Source of the DNA: CAZYPB01 sp964649265
GTDB lineage: Archaea; Micrarchaeota; Micrarchaeia; Burarchaeales; JAKAKT01
Direction of reading: 5' to 3'
Assembly (NCBI GenBank): GCA_964649265.1
Contig: CAZYPB010000022.1
Span: 1 to 15,515, forward strand
Length of the DNA: 15,515 nt
Part shown: positions 6,787 through 13,190 of the stretch, piece by piece
How the letters are laid out: the number at the start of each line of letters is the position of its first letter
How positions within the stretch are numbered: the stretch's first letter is position 1
The notes under the pieces: generated by a model
Told to the model about the DNA's origin: nothing
What the model saw: only the letters and a program-made list of their open reading frames with translations
The model's database searches: none
Position numbers and translations under genes: made by a program

Positions 6787-7920
6787 TCATAGGCCTACCA
6801 CAAGCGAATTGCAATCCTCCACGTCCACAAAAGAAGCCAAAATCTCCGCGTATGACTGGAACAGGAGCATCAATCCTATAAGGACAAGAACAGTGCCTAA
6901 AACAAGTTTCATAAGTTTCTTCTTATCGTCTCTCCAGTTTTCCATGCTCTCAGGGGCGAATCCCTTGAAATAGAGTGCAAGTATCGCGAACAACGGTATT
7001 ACGAATATAAGGTTATAGTAGACAAGCCAAGGTATCCTATCAATCATCTCATATTTAGTTAGGATTCCTATTGCGGCAAAATAGGCAAACCCAGTACACG
7101 GAAGCTCCACAGCAGAGACTATCAACCCAAGAACAGCTGCACCCGGAACAGAAGCTCTTTTTGAATACCTTTCAACAAGAGGCCCGTATTTTTTTGGTAT
7201 TCTAAGCGTTAGCCCTTTCCCATAAAAGAAATAATCCTTTATGTTCACTGCCCCGGCAAGAACTGCAAACAGGCCTGCAAAGAACACTATGAATGGCCTC
7301 AGAGGCATGAACATATCTGTTAGGAAACTTATTCCCAATCCAGCTATGAGATATGATAGAAAGACAACCCCAATATAGACAAAGGCAACCTTAATCGCCC
7401 TTCTTGTAGAGCCAATGGAAGAGATGTATGTTAAAAGGAAAAGAAGAACAGCAAATGCACAGGGGTTCACGCTGTCGCTTATTGCAAGAGCCGTTATTGC
7501 AAGAACGTCCGGCCTGAAATTAACTTCCTCCACTTTTGTGCCGTTGGCCATGTCTATCGGGTCTGGGCATCCCTCCTCAATGCACGAAAGTATCTCCTCT
7601 TCTAATGCGTGTGCTATTGGTGCATCCCCAACAAGCATCTTATCCCCTACGAACAGCGTAGGGGTGCTCACCCTGTCGGTTCCTGCCCCGTAGCTGCTCA
7701 GAAGTTTCCTGTATATCTGTGCATTCTCCTCATTAGTGACATCAAGCCTTATCAGTTCTATGTTTTCTGAATACTTTTTTTCTTCGCAAGAAACGAAAGA
7801 ATCTATCCTATCACAATGAAGGCAGGTGGGGCTGAAGAAATAGTATGCAGTAAATGTATAGTTCTCAGCAAAAGAGGTCCCCACTAAAAGAAACATAATA
7901 AAAAAAACTACTTTTTTCAT
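6787..7920 (-). CDS. Secreted thioredoxin domain fused to a CcdA-type transmembrane electron carrier
   Basis: The protein has 377 residues. A signal peptide or signal anchor (1-18) is followed by an extracytoplasmic thioredoxin-like domain (about 20-120) with C33-L-H-C36 and the cis-proline loop S-T-P87-T. Then comes a six-helix CcdA/DsbD-gamma domain (about 138-365) with its redox pair in D-S-V-N-P-C154 and V-E-L-P-C275-T-G-F. CcdA-type carriers take electrons from cytosolic thioredoxin and pass them to thiol proteins outside the membrane. Here the acceptor is fused at the N-terminus, whereas DsbD has its thioredoxin at the C-terminus. Further cysteines at 45, 113 and 118 could form extra disulfides. 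Likely targets are secreted cysteine proteins, such as the one at 11699-12499 (inference). The ATG overlaps the nadM stop by 4 nt, so the two are co-translated. Confidence 0.9.
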   Translation of the reverse strand: MKKVVFFIMFLLVGTSFAENYTFTAYYFFSPTCLHCDRIDSFVSCEEKKYSENIELIRLDVTNEENAQIYRKLLSSYGAGTDRVSTPTLFVGDKMLVGDAPIAHALEEEILSCIEEGCPDPIDMANGTKVEEVNFRPDVLAITALAISDSVNPCAFAVLLFLLTYISSIGSTRRAIKVAFVYIGVVFLSYLIAGLGISFLTDMFMPLRPFIVFFAGLFAVLAGAVNIKDYFFYGKGLTLRIPKKYGPLVERYSKRASVPGAAVLGLIVSAVELPCTGFAYFAAIGILTKYEMIDRIPWLVYYNLIFVIPLFAILALYFKGFAPESMENWRDDKKKLMKLVLGTVLVLIGLMLLFQSYAEILASFVDVEDCNSLVVGL

Positions 7921-8444
7921 GCTTTCGCCCCGTGTTTATCAACCCTCTTAATATCCTTCATCCTCTTCACAGCGCCGATTTCGTCGATGAACTTCTTAAC
8001 CTCTTCCGGGACTTTGTTTTTCCATCCTTTGTTCAGTGAAAGCGATTTTCTTACAGATGTTGCGTCATACTCCTTTCTTTTGAAAAACGGTATGTTGGAA
8101 ACCTTTCTCCCAGAATCTTTTAGAAGAGTTTCAGTTAGTGGGTTATTAGTGAAAACGATATCATATCTGGGAATAAGTGAGTTGATGTGTGCAACCCAGA
8201 GGGCATTGTTGTTCACATCCGGAACAGACAGTACGATGCACTTACTTGATAGGTTCTTAGAACGGAGAGTTCTTGTTATCATCTCAACCCTCTCACCCAC
8301 TGTGAATGGATTATCTGGATGATAGCAGCTCTGGGATGAGCCTATGAGGATTATAACCTGTTTACACTGTGTTAGTATCCATTCTATTGCCTGTAGATGT
8401 CCCCTGTGGAATGGTTGGAATCTCCCGATAAATAGACCTATCAT
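7917..8444 (-). CDS. nadM: Nicotinamide-nucleotide adenylyltransferase, archaeal type
   Basis: The 175-residue enzyme joins NMN (or nicotinate mononucleotide) to AMP from ATP, making NAD or its deamido form in the cytosol. The ATG at 8444 is chosen because the product then begins with the nucleotidyltransferase core M-I-G-L-F-I-G-R-F-Q-P-F-H-R-G-H. This holds the (H/T)xGH ATP site at H13-R-G-H16. A longer open frame upstream overlaps the divergent lipoprotein gene and has no matching content. Other signatures are P-D-V-N-N-N-A-L-W in the middle and the second ATP motif D-A-T-S-V-R-K-S-L (ISSTxxR-like). Length and motifs fit the archaeal NadM family, not bacterial NadD. There is no Shine-Dalgarno; a strong TATA-like box is centred 26 nt upstream. 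It heads a two-gene unit with the thioredoxin-CcdA fusion; no functional tie beyond redox metabolism is evident. Confidence 0.93.
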   Translation of the reverse strand: MIGLFIGRFQPFHRGHLQAIEWILTQCKQVIILIGSSQSCYHPDNPFTVGERVEMITRTLRSKNLSSKCIVLSVPDVNNNALWVAHINSLIPRYDIVFTNNPLTETLLKDSGRKVSNIPFFKRKEYDATSVRKSLSLNKGWKNKVPEEVKKFIDEIGAVKRMKDIKRVDKHGAKA

Positions 8445-8463
8445 AAAATGTTCTATCCAGCAA

Positions 8464-8500
8464 CATATTAATAAATACAATGCAAAATATTCATGAGGTG
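8464..8500. promoter_or_regulatory. Divergent promoter region of nadM and the lipoprotein gene, with Shine-Dalgarno
   Basis: One AT-rich box (8464-8477; CATATTAATAAATA on plus, TATTTATTAATATG on minus) lies in the 61-bp gap. Its centre, near 8470, is 26 nt from the nadM ATG (leaderless geometry) and 36 nt from the lipoprotein ATG at 8506. The lipoprotein gene also has a Shine-Dalgarno GAGGTG at 8495-8500, 5 nt before its start. Bidirectional use is inferred from spacing. Confidence 0.45.
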
Positions 8501-8505
8501 CTTGA

Positions 8506-9924
8506 ATGAAAAGATATCTTTTACCTTTAATCGCATTGGTTTTTCTTTTCGGTTGCTTTGGAGGAGGACCTGAAGGGGAACTCAATGTAATACCTGAAAA
8601 GGCCAATGCATATGCTGTGCTTAGAATTGCAGACATGCTAAATGACCAAGATTTCATGGATTCCATGGAAACTGCAGATGAACGAGAGGAGTTTCAAACA
8701 AATATACAAAAACTAAAGGATGATTTCGGAGTAGACCCATACGCAGTGGAGAAAATCACAATATTTCTTGACACTGAAAGTCTTTCTGGAAAAGACGCCT
8801 ATGGAGGACTTATATTCTTCGGGGAAGTGGATAAAGGGAAACTATTATCGAAAATAAAGGAGAAGAACGATCTGACGGAAATAGAATACAACGGTTTCAT
8901 GGTGTACGAGGCATCAGAGAACCTTGGAAAGGATATATCAAGTGTTGAGAGTGACAGCAGTTCAAAAACAACACTTGTTTTCCTTAATTCAAAGACAGTT
9001 GTTTTGGGGAGCATGGAAGCAGTAAAGGATGCAATAGATGTAAAGAACGGGAACACCGAACCCATGAGTAATGCAAACCTGGATAAGGTGTCTTCCTCAG
9101 TTCAAAAGAACGCACAGATATTCCTTGCGATGAAAATGCCTGAGTCTCTTAAGGATGCGGAGGATTCTATGTCATCCAGAGGACCATTTGATGCAAGCTC
9201 ATTGTCTAAGATGACATACCTTGCATTCTCATACGGGAAGAAGAATTCAGTTATCTCATTAAAAGCCTCAATGCTTTTTGAAAGCCAAAAGGATGCAAGC
9301 AAGGTAAGTGACCTAGTTGAGGGTCTGATTCTCATGTCTGCGGGCATGCTTGATGAAGGAAGTGCATCAAAGAAACTTGTAAAGAGCATAGAGATAGGCT
9401 CGAAAGAAGATATTGTTACAATGGCACTGGATACAACGAAAGAAGATATTGAGAAAGTCTCAGAAGAGATGAATGAGATGAACTCAAAGCCATATTCCCC
9501 GTCCTATGATGACTCATATGGAGACGATTATGCAGCTGGAGATGATTATGAAGATGATACTCCACAGGAGGTATGTGCAATGCCTGCTGGCATGAGTTGT
9601 ATTGATTTCTATCTCTCAAGTGAAACAAACATACTTGATATAACTATTGTGAACGGTTTTCAAAAACCCATAGTCATAACCAACGCAGTCTGTTCCCAGG
9701 ACCTCTCAGATTACACGAGCAATTGGGACTACGGCGAAATCGAATTACCTTCACTGGGTCTCCAGTATCTAGATTTACAGTGCAGTGATGAAACAGGAAT
9801 ACCACTAGATTTCGATGTTGATGAACCTTTCACTGGAAGAATAAACATCGAGTACTATTTCGAGGAAGAAGGGGAAGAGGCGCGCAGGAGAATCAGTGGA
9901 AACATATATGTGGTGGCCGGCTAG
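8506..9924 (+). CDS. Acidic surface lipoprotein of unknown function
   Basis: The 472-residue protein has a typical lipoprotein signal: K-R, a hydrophobic run, then L-F-G-C17 followed by glycines, so cleavage before C17 and lipid attachment are likely. The large N-terminal part (about 25-325) begins N-V-I-P-E-K-A-N-A-Y-A-V-L-R-I and alternates charged helices and strands. It may belong to a DUF3352-like group of secreted proteins, but I cannot confirm this. A short, very acidic Tyr/Asp linker (about 330-352) leads to a C-terminal beta domain. That domain has C-A-M-P-A-G-M-S-C-I-D-F-Y, then I-V-N-G-F, I-T-N-A-V-C and a late cysteine, a layout I associate with C-terminal modules of other archaeal surface proteins (recollection, not a search). 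Start and promoter are clear (GAGGTG, TATA). Its stop overlaps the convergent ABC ATPase stop. Confidence 0.8.
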   Translation: MKRYLLPLIALVFLFGCFGGGPEGELNVIPEKANAYAVLRIADMLNDQDFMDSMETADEREEFQTNIQKLKDDFGVDPYAVEKITIFLDTESLSGKDAYGGLIFFGEVDKGKLLSKIKEKNDLTEIEYNGFMVYEASENLGKDISSVESDSSSKTTLVFLNSKTVVLGSMEAVKDAIDVKNGNTEPMSNANLDKVSSSVQKNAQIFLAMKMPESLKDAEDSMSSRGPFDASSLSKMTYLAFSYGKKNSVISLKASMLFESQKDASKVSDLVEGLILMSAGMLDEGSASKKLVKSIEIGSKEDIVTMALDTTKEDIEKVSEEMNEMNSKPYSPSYDDSYGDDYAAGDDYEDDTPQEVCAMPAGMSCIDFYLSSETNILDITIVNGFQKPIVITNAVCSQDLSDYTSNWDYGEIELPSLGLQYLDLQCSDETGIPLDFDVDEPFTGRINIEYYFEEEGEEARRRISGNIYVVAG

Positions 9925-10577
9925 GCCCCCCCTTTTATTATTTTTTTGTATGTGCTTTCTATTTCCTTTACATCCTGTTTTTCCAGCTCTTTTCTCCCAA
10001 AATTTAGAACAAGAAGGTGATCGCATATTCCCTCTAGTTCGCGTAGTTTGTGTGTTGAGATCACCACTGTTTTTTTCCCCTTAATGCTCCTTATAAACTT
10101 AAGAACCTCATCCTCGCTTTTCTTGTCAAGGCCAGTTATGGGCTCATCGAGCATCAGTACCTCTGGATCTGATATCATTGATACACATAGCTCAACTCTC
10201 TTCTTTGTTCCGGATGATAGGTTACTGACCCTCTTATTCGAGAACTCCTCTAATCCCAGGAGATCAAGAGTACTCTGAGCTGAACTCTTTTTAACTGAGA
10301 GTATTTCAGAGAACACCTCTATGTTCTGAGATACGGAAAGATCCTCATAAAGCATTGGGTTTTGATGGCAGTACCCAACCCTCCCAGTTATTTTTATCTC
10401 TCCACCATCGGAAGATACTGTTCCTGTCAACACATCTAACATGGTGGTCTTTCCACTTCCATTTGGCCCTGCAACGCAGTAAACTGAACCAGAAGGAACA
10501 GAAACGCTAACATTATCCAATGCAAGGGTGTTCCCAAACCTCTTTGTAATATTTCGCACATCTATTGATTTAGCCAT
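9921..10577 (-). CDS. ABC transporter ATP-binding protein
   Basis: The 218-residue ATPase powers the ABC-2 permease encoded just upstream on the same strand; its ATG overlaps the permease stop region by 8 nt. All ATP-site motifs are present: Walker A G37-P-N-G-S-G-K-T, Q-loop Q72, signature L120-S-S-G-T-K-K-R (the usual LSGGQ with S and T changes), Walker B V-L-M-L-D-E-P (140-146) and switch histidine H176 in I-S-T-H. It is slightly short, stopping soon after the nucleotide-binding domain and lacking the C-terminal extension of larger exporters of this class (such as drug or Nod-type). Together the pair probably forms a 2+2 exporter. The substrate is unknown; exporters of this type handle drugs, peptides, lipids or polysaccharides. 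The stop codon is shared with the convergent lipoprotein gene (CTAG, 4-nt overlap). Confidence 0.92.
   Translation of the reverse strand: MAKSIDVRNITKRFGNTLALDNVSVSVPSGSVYCVAGPNGSGKTTMLDVLTGTVSSDGGEIKITGRVGYCHQNPMLYEDLSVSQNIEVFSEILSVKKSSAQSTLDLLGLEEFSNKRVSNLSSGTKKRVELCVSMISDPEVLMLDEPITGLDKKSEDEVLKFIRSIKGKKTVVISTHKLRELEGICDHLLVLNFGRKELEKQDVKEIESTYKKIIKGGA
9933..9947 (+). terminator. T-rich terminator-like run after the lipoprotein gene
   Basis: Plus-strand TTTTATTATTTTTTT begins nine bases after the lipoprotein stop, following a run of C. Archaeal RNA polymerase stops at such U tracts. The run lies inside the 3' end of the convergent ABC ATPase gene. Confidence 0.35.
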
Positions 10578-11661
10578 TCCGTTTCATCCTCCTAACTGAA
10601 TCAAAGAAAAGCAAAGAAGCAAGAAAAGTCCACAAAACAATCACAGCGAGGTAATCCAAGAATATGTCTGCCCCAAGGCCTCGCAAGCCAAAACCGCGCA
10701 TGGTAACTACAAAGAAGTAAGAGGGATTAGCTCTTCCTATTTCTTGCAACACACTGCCGAACCCAGGTATTGTCGGAAAGAATCCAACAGGATAGAACGC
10801 ACCAGAAAACATGAGCGTTATGCCAAAAATCCAGGCGTTTATCTGCTTTCCGGATTCAGAGAAGCGAGAATAGAACATAACTGCCATCCCGAGGGATGAA
10901 AAGAAGATGGTTGAGCAGAAGAGAACAAAGATTGTCCAAATATTTATATCTAGAAGCGATTTCTGTGAAGTACCGGCAACTAACTGGGTTAACATTAGTA
11001 TTATGAGTTGAAGAAATGTGAGAACAACTGCAAACACAAGCTTGCTTGATACAAAGGAACACGTGGGCACAGTGTTAAGAACTCTCCTCAGAACTCCCTT
11101 ATCCTGGGATGAGGAGAAAGGAAGCAGTATAAGTCCAACAGTTGCGGACAAAATTATTACAACGCCGGGTACAAAATACTGAAAAGGAAGCACACCCGAG
11201 CCAACAGGGATTATTATTATTTTAGGGTTTATGTTAAAAAGCGAAAGCTCATAGAGTATCATCTCTCGCACATAGGGCGTGAGCTCAGACACAGGAGACA
11301 TGGCTGCATCTATGTAAACAGGTATCTCTTCATTGCCTCTCTTAAAGTTCTCAGGTATACCTACGAAAAAATAGTATTCCTCTCTGAATAGTTTGTTCTC
11401 ATCAAACTCGTCCTCAACAGCTGTTTTTGAGAAAAAAGAAAGAAGCTCCTTTGCCGAGGAGATATCTGCGTCCCCTGCCCCATCTTCGGGAAATATTGCA
11501 GATGGGGCTGTTTTGGGTATAACATTCTTGAATGTTCCGAACATGAAACCGAATGTCATTGGGAAAACGAAAAGTATTATGANNNNNNNNNNAAGAACAC
11601 CGGACTTAGTCCCCCAGTAATCCCGCTTGAGTAGGGGGTAGATTGTTTTCAGGTGTTTCAT
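10570..11661 (-). CDS. ABC-2 type transporter permease (contains assembly gap)
   Basis: About 363 residues with the layout of ABC-2 permeases. A first membrane helix near the N-terminus (about 24-45, partly hidden by Ns) is followed by a large extracytoplasmic loop (about 50-150) and five or six further helices. The segment beginning P-F-Q-Y-F-V-P-G-V-V (about 158-167) and the late A-N-P-S-Y-F-F (about 311-317) are typical of the ABC2_membrane family. The gene is the first of a two-gene unit with its ATPase. A leaderless-type promoter lies upstream, with a TATA-like box about 27 nt before the ATG. The 10 Ns at 11583-11592 leave the frame intact as written, but the real missing length may differ, so the exact first helix is unknown. 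Confidence 0.85.
   Translation of the reverse strand: MKHLKTIYPLLKRDYWGTKSGVLXXXXIILFVFPMTFGFMFGTFKNVIPKTAPSAIFPEDGAGDADISSAKELLSFFSKTAVEDEFDENKLFREEYYFFVGIPENFKRGNEEIPVYIDAAMSPVSELTPYVREMILYELSLFNINPKIIIIPVGSGVLPFQYFVPGVVIILSATVGLILLPFSSSQDKGVLRRVLNTVPTCSFVSSKLVFAVVLTFLQLIILMLTQLVAGTSQKSLLDINIWTIFVLFCSTIFFSSLGMAVMFYSRFSESGKQINAWIFGITLMFSGAFYPVGFFPTIPGFGSVLQEIGRANPSYFFVVTMRGFGLRGLGADIFLDYLAVIVLWTFLASLLFFDSVRRMKRNG
11583..11592. other. Assembly gap (10 Ns) inside the permease gene
   Basis: Ten undetermined bases within codons 24-27 of the ABC-2 permease. The surrounding frame is open on both sides with this length, so the true gap is either about this size or happens to be a compatible length. 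A fixed-size scaffold placeholder is also possible. Confidence 0.95.
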
Positions 11662-11683
11662 GGTTTCCTACTGTCAAACAATT

Positions 11684-11694
11684 GTTATAAATAT
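11684..11694 (-). promoter_or_regulatory. TATA-like box of the ABC permease gene
   Basis: Minus-strand ATATTTATAAC is centred about 28 nt before the permease ATG at 11661, in the 37-bp gap after the cysteine-rich protein gene. Only a weak Shine-Dalgarno-like AGGA stands before the ATG, so a leaderless transcript is likely. Confidence 0.5.
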
Positions 11695-11698
11695 GATT

Positions 11699-12499
11699 CT
11701 ATTTTCCTTTTTTGTAGAATGCAGCAACAAGTGCAATTATCAGGAAAAGTACAATAACAAAAACAAATAACAACGCAACTCCGCCCATGCAGTAGAGGCC
11801 TATCTCAGAGCCGCTGCTTGTTGTGCCTCCAAGTTTTGTCTGATTTTGGATCCCAGTATTAGTGTTCTGCTGAGTTTGGTTCTGGGTCTGATTTTGCTGG
11901 TTGTTCTGTGGTGGGGGGGGAGGCGGTGCATCAGGCGCAACACATGTGTTGCTTTTACATACTTTCCCATCCGAGCAAGCACTATCAGAGCAGCATTCAA
12001 ATTTGTTGCAAACGTGATTTGAAACCTGTCCGCAAACGCACTGAACAAGTGCACATGTGTGCGTGGGTTGACAGTATCTGTCATTTGGACAATCTGAATC
12101 AGAAGTGCAGTCTCCGGGAACACATTTTGTGTTAACACAAACCGTACCTGTATCGCAATCCGAATTGCTTGAACACGGTATCTCTGGCGCACAGGTTGTT
12201 ATCTCAATTGTAGCACTATATTCGTCGAATGCTCCAGGGGAATCTCTGACTGCAGCTCTGTGAGTTCCATTATAAAGTGTCTCAAAAAATGCCCTTCCAC
12301 TAGAATCAACGTTTTCCATTGAGTATATGCTTTGCCAAGCACTTCCGACCTGGTACTGAATATCTACATATGCATTGGAAACATCAGTTATGACAGTAAT
12401 ATGCGAGCAGTTTGCGGTTATGGTTACACTGGAGTATGCGAGAGGCATGAAAACTGCAAGAACCATAAGGAAAAATGCCCTGTTCAAACCGGTCACCAA
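11699..12499 (-). CDS. Secreted cysteine-rich surface protein with sequon-rich stalk and membrane anchor
   Basis: The 266-residue protein has a signal peptide (about 1-23), an N-terminal beta-type domain (about 24-100), and a cysteine-rich region (about 102-192) with 17 cysteines. The repeats there resemble small disulfide modules of the form S-D-x-D-C-x(5,6)-C-x(4,5)-C. Then come a proline run, a Gln/Asn/Thr stalk (about 197-222), and one membrane helix (about 232-262) ending in K-K-G-K. The stalk holds three N-Q-T sequons; N-C-S and N-G-T sequons lie earlier. These are natural targets for the oligosaccharyltransferase encoded at 13191-15509. The start is uncertain: TTG at 12499, GTG at 12496 and TTG at 12487 all precede the hydrophobic core. 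The TATA spacing (25 nt) favours GTG 12496. Its function is unknown; it may be an adhesin or surface-binding protein (inference). A run of eight Cs in the coding strand encodes the proline tract. Confidence 0.82.
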   Translation of the reverse strand: MVTGLNRAFFLMVLAVFMPLAYSSVTITANCSHITVITDVSNAYVDIQYQVGSAWQSIYSMENVDSSGRAFFETLYNGTHRAAVRDSPGAFDEYSATIEITTCAPEIPCSSNSDCDTGTVCVNTKCVPGDCTSDSDCPNDRYCQPTHTCALVQCVCGQVSNHVCNKFECCSDSACSDGKVCKSNTCVAPDAPPPPPPQNNQQNQTQNQTQQNTNTGIQNQTKLGGTTSSGSEIGLYCMGGVALLFVFVIVLFLIIALVAAFYKKGK

Positions 12500-12514
12500 T
12501 TATCTCTGCCCTCT

Positions 12515-12527
12515 GTTATTTAAAAAC
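12515..12527 (-). promoter_or_regulatory. TATA-like box of the cysteine-rich protein gene
   Basis: Minus-strand GTTTTTAAATAAC is centred about 22 nt from TTG 12499 and 25 nt from GTG 12496. This supports a leaderless transcript starting at or next to these codons. Confidence 0.45.
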
Positions 12528-12533
12528 TTACTC

Positions 12534-12734
12534 CTATTTCTTGTCTGGATTGTAGAGTGTGAATGATCGCATGCACTTCACACACCTTGAAGCTCCGCCC
12601 GGGTTTGGTGTTCCGCATGCTGGGCAGTACCTTGTTTTACCTTTCTTTTCCTTCTCCTGCCTGCCCATCATCATCCTAAGAGCACGGTCTATTGCAAGTT
12701 TCAATTCGAAAAGACTGTCATCAACTACGCCCAT
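12534..12734 (-). CDS. Small zinc-ribbon protein
   Basis: The 66-residue protein has an N-terminal amphipathic helix (about 5-25, D-D-S-L-F-E-L-K-L-A-I-D-R-A-L-R). A lysine/glutamate-rich hinge follows, then a zinc ribbon C37-P-A-C40-G-T-P-N-P-x4-R-C51-V-K-C54. The four cysteines should hold one zinc ion. The ribbon is of the short rubredoxin/zinc-ribbon_2 kind found in many small archaeal proteins and does not identify a function. The helix could mediate dimerisation or binding to a partner protein or RNA (inference). It starts 38 nt after the tRNA-Ala 3' end and has its own TATA-like box 25 nt upstream. No Shine-Dalgarno is visible. Confidence 0.75.
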   Translation of the reverse strand: MGVVDDSLFELKLAIDRALRMMMGRQEKEKKGKTRYCPACGTPNPGGASRCVKCMRSFTLYNPDKK

Positions 12735-12753
12735 ACTAAAAAATCGAATTAGT

Positions 12754-12764
12754 CATTAATATTC
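12754..12764 (-). promoter_or_regulatory. TATA-like box of the zinc-ribbon gene
   Basis: Minus-strand GAATATTAATG is centred about 25 nt before the ATG at 12734, within the 38-nt gap that follows the tRNA gene. It fits a leaderless start. Confidence 0.45.
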
Positions 12765-12772
12765 TTTTCTAA

Positions 12773-12844
12773 TGGACCAGCGGGGATTTGAACCCCGAGC
12801 CTCTACCTTGCGAAGGTAGCGATCTACCGTTGATCTACTAGCCC
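12773..12844 (-). tRNA. tRNA-Ala (anticodon CGC)
   Basis: The minus strand folds into a complete cloverleaf of 72 nt. The acceptor stem GGGCTAG/CTGGTCC has G3-U70, the main alanine identity pair. The D stem is GATC/GATC with a 7-nt loop containing GG. The anticodon stem CTACC/GGTAG carries loop TTCGCAA, giving anticodon CGC (codon GCG). A 5-nt variable loop and T stem CGGGG/CCCCG with TTCAAAT complete the fold. The discriminator base is A. CCA is not encoded, so it must be added after transcription. No intron is seen. The 5' end lies 11 nt after the stop of the 100-residue protein, and no separate promoter is evident, so the tRNA is probably cut from a longer transcript. Confidence 0.96.
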
Positions 12845-12855
12845 AAAATAAGCGT

Positions 12856-13158
12856 CTATTCCGCTTTAACGGATTTCAGAACAGCCATAATTTTTCCAGC
12901 TGCTTCTCCAAGAGCACCTACGCTTTTAGATGCTGCTTTTTTCATTCTCTCATCCAGATAGTCAGTTGTCTTATCCAACTTGTCATCCACATAATTTCCA
13001 AAATGAGTCTCTGCACTGTAATCTATAGAAATATCTTCGGATTCTTGCTGAACAGGTTTCTCCTCAATTTCCTTTTTAGGAACAATTCCCCTTATTTTGT
13101 CGCTTGGTTGATCAAGCCGGGAGAACGGCTCTTCCTTCCTTTTCATTTTAGTTGCCAT
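12856..13158 (-). CDS. Small charged hypothetical protein
   Basis: This 100-residue protein belongs to no family I recognise. The first half (about 1-55) is rich in Lys, Glu, Pro and Gln and looks disordered. The second half (about 56-100) is predicted helical, with D-K-L-D-K-T-T-D-Y-L-D-E-R-M-K-K-A-A-S-K followed by an alanine/glycine/valine stretch that could form an amphipathic helix. There is no signal peptide, cysteine or catalytic motif. The ATG has an excellent TATA-like box 23 nt upstream and no Shine-Dalgarno, so the transcript should be leaderless. The stop is only 11 nt from tRNA-Ala. The ORF is supported by its promoter, typical composition and lack of a competing gene. Confidence 0.7.
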   Translation of the reverse strand: MATKMKRKEEPFSRLDQPSDKIRGIVPKKEIEEKPVQQESEDISIDYSAETHFGNYVDDKLDKTTDYLDERMKKAASKSVGALGEAAGKIMAVLKSVKAE

Positions 13159-13174
13159 AATGGAATTTCACATG

Positions 13175-13187
13175 CTATATATTTAAA
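13175..13187 (-). promoter_or_regulatory. TATA box of the 100-residue protein and tRNA-Ala unit
   Basis: Minus-strand TTTAAATATATAG is the closest match to the archaeal TATA consensus in the window. It is centred 23 nt before the ATG at 13158, in the 32-bp gap after the oligosaccharyltransferase stop. Confidence 0.6.
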
Positions 13188-13190
13188 CAT

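Noticed and set aside
7644..7664. Perfect 8-bp inverted repeat (CCCCTACG, 5-nt loop) inside the thioredoxin-CcdA gene
   Set aside because: A hairpin of this size is expected about once by chance in a window this long, no T run follows, and it lies within well-conserved coding sequence (the cis-proline loop).
8445..8666. N-terminal extension of nadM by 74 residues
   Set aside because: It is antisense to the lipoprotein gene and its promoter. The nucleotidyltransferase core begins exactly at ATG 8444.
9805..10084. Short open frames on both strands around the lipoprotein/ATPase junction
   Set aside because: They overlap two well-supported genes and show no motifs, ribosome sites or promoters.
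11800..12192. 130-residue minus-strand frame inside the cysteine-rich protein gene
   Set aside because: It is a shifted-frame reading of the same repeats. The main frame has a signal peptide, ordered cysteines, sequons and a membrane anchor.
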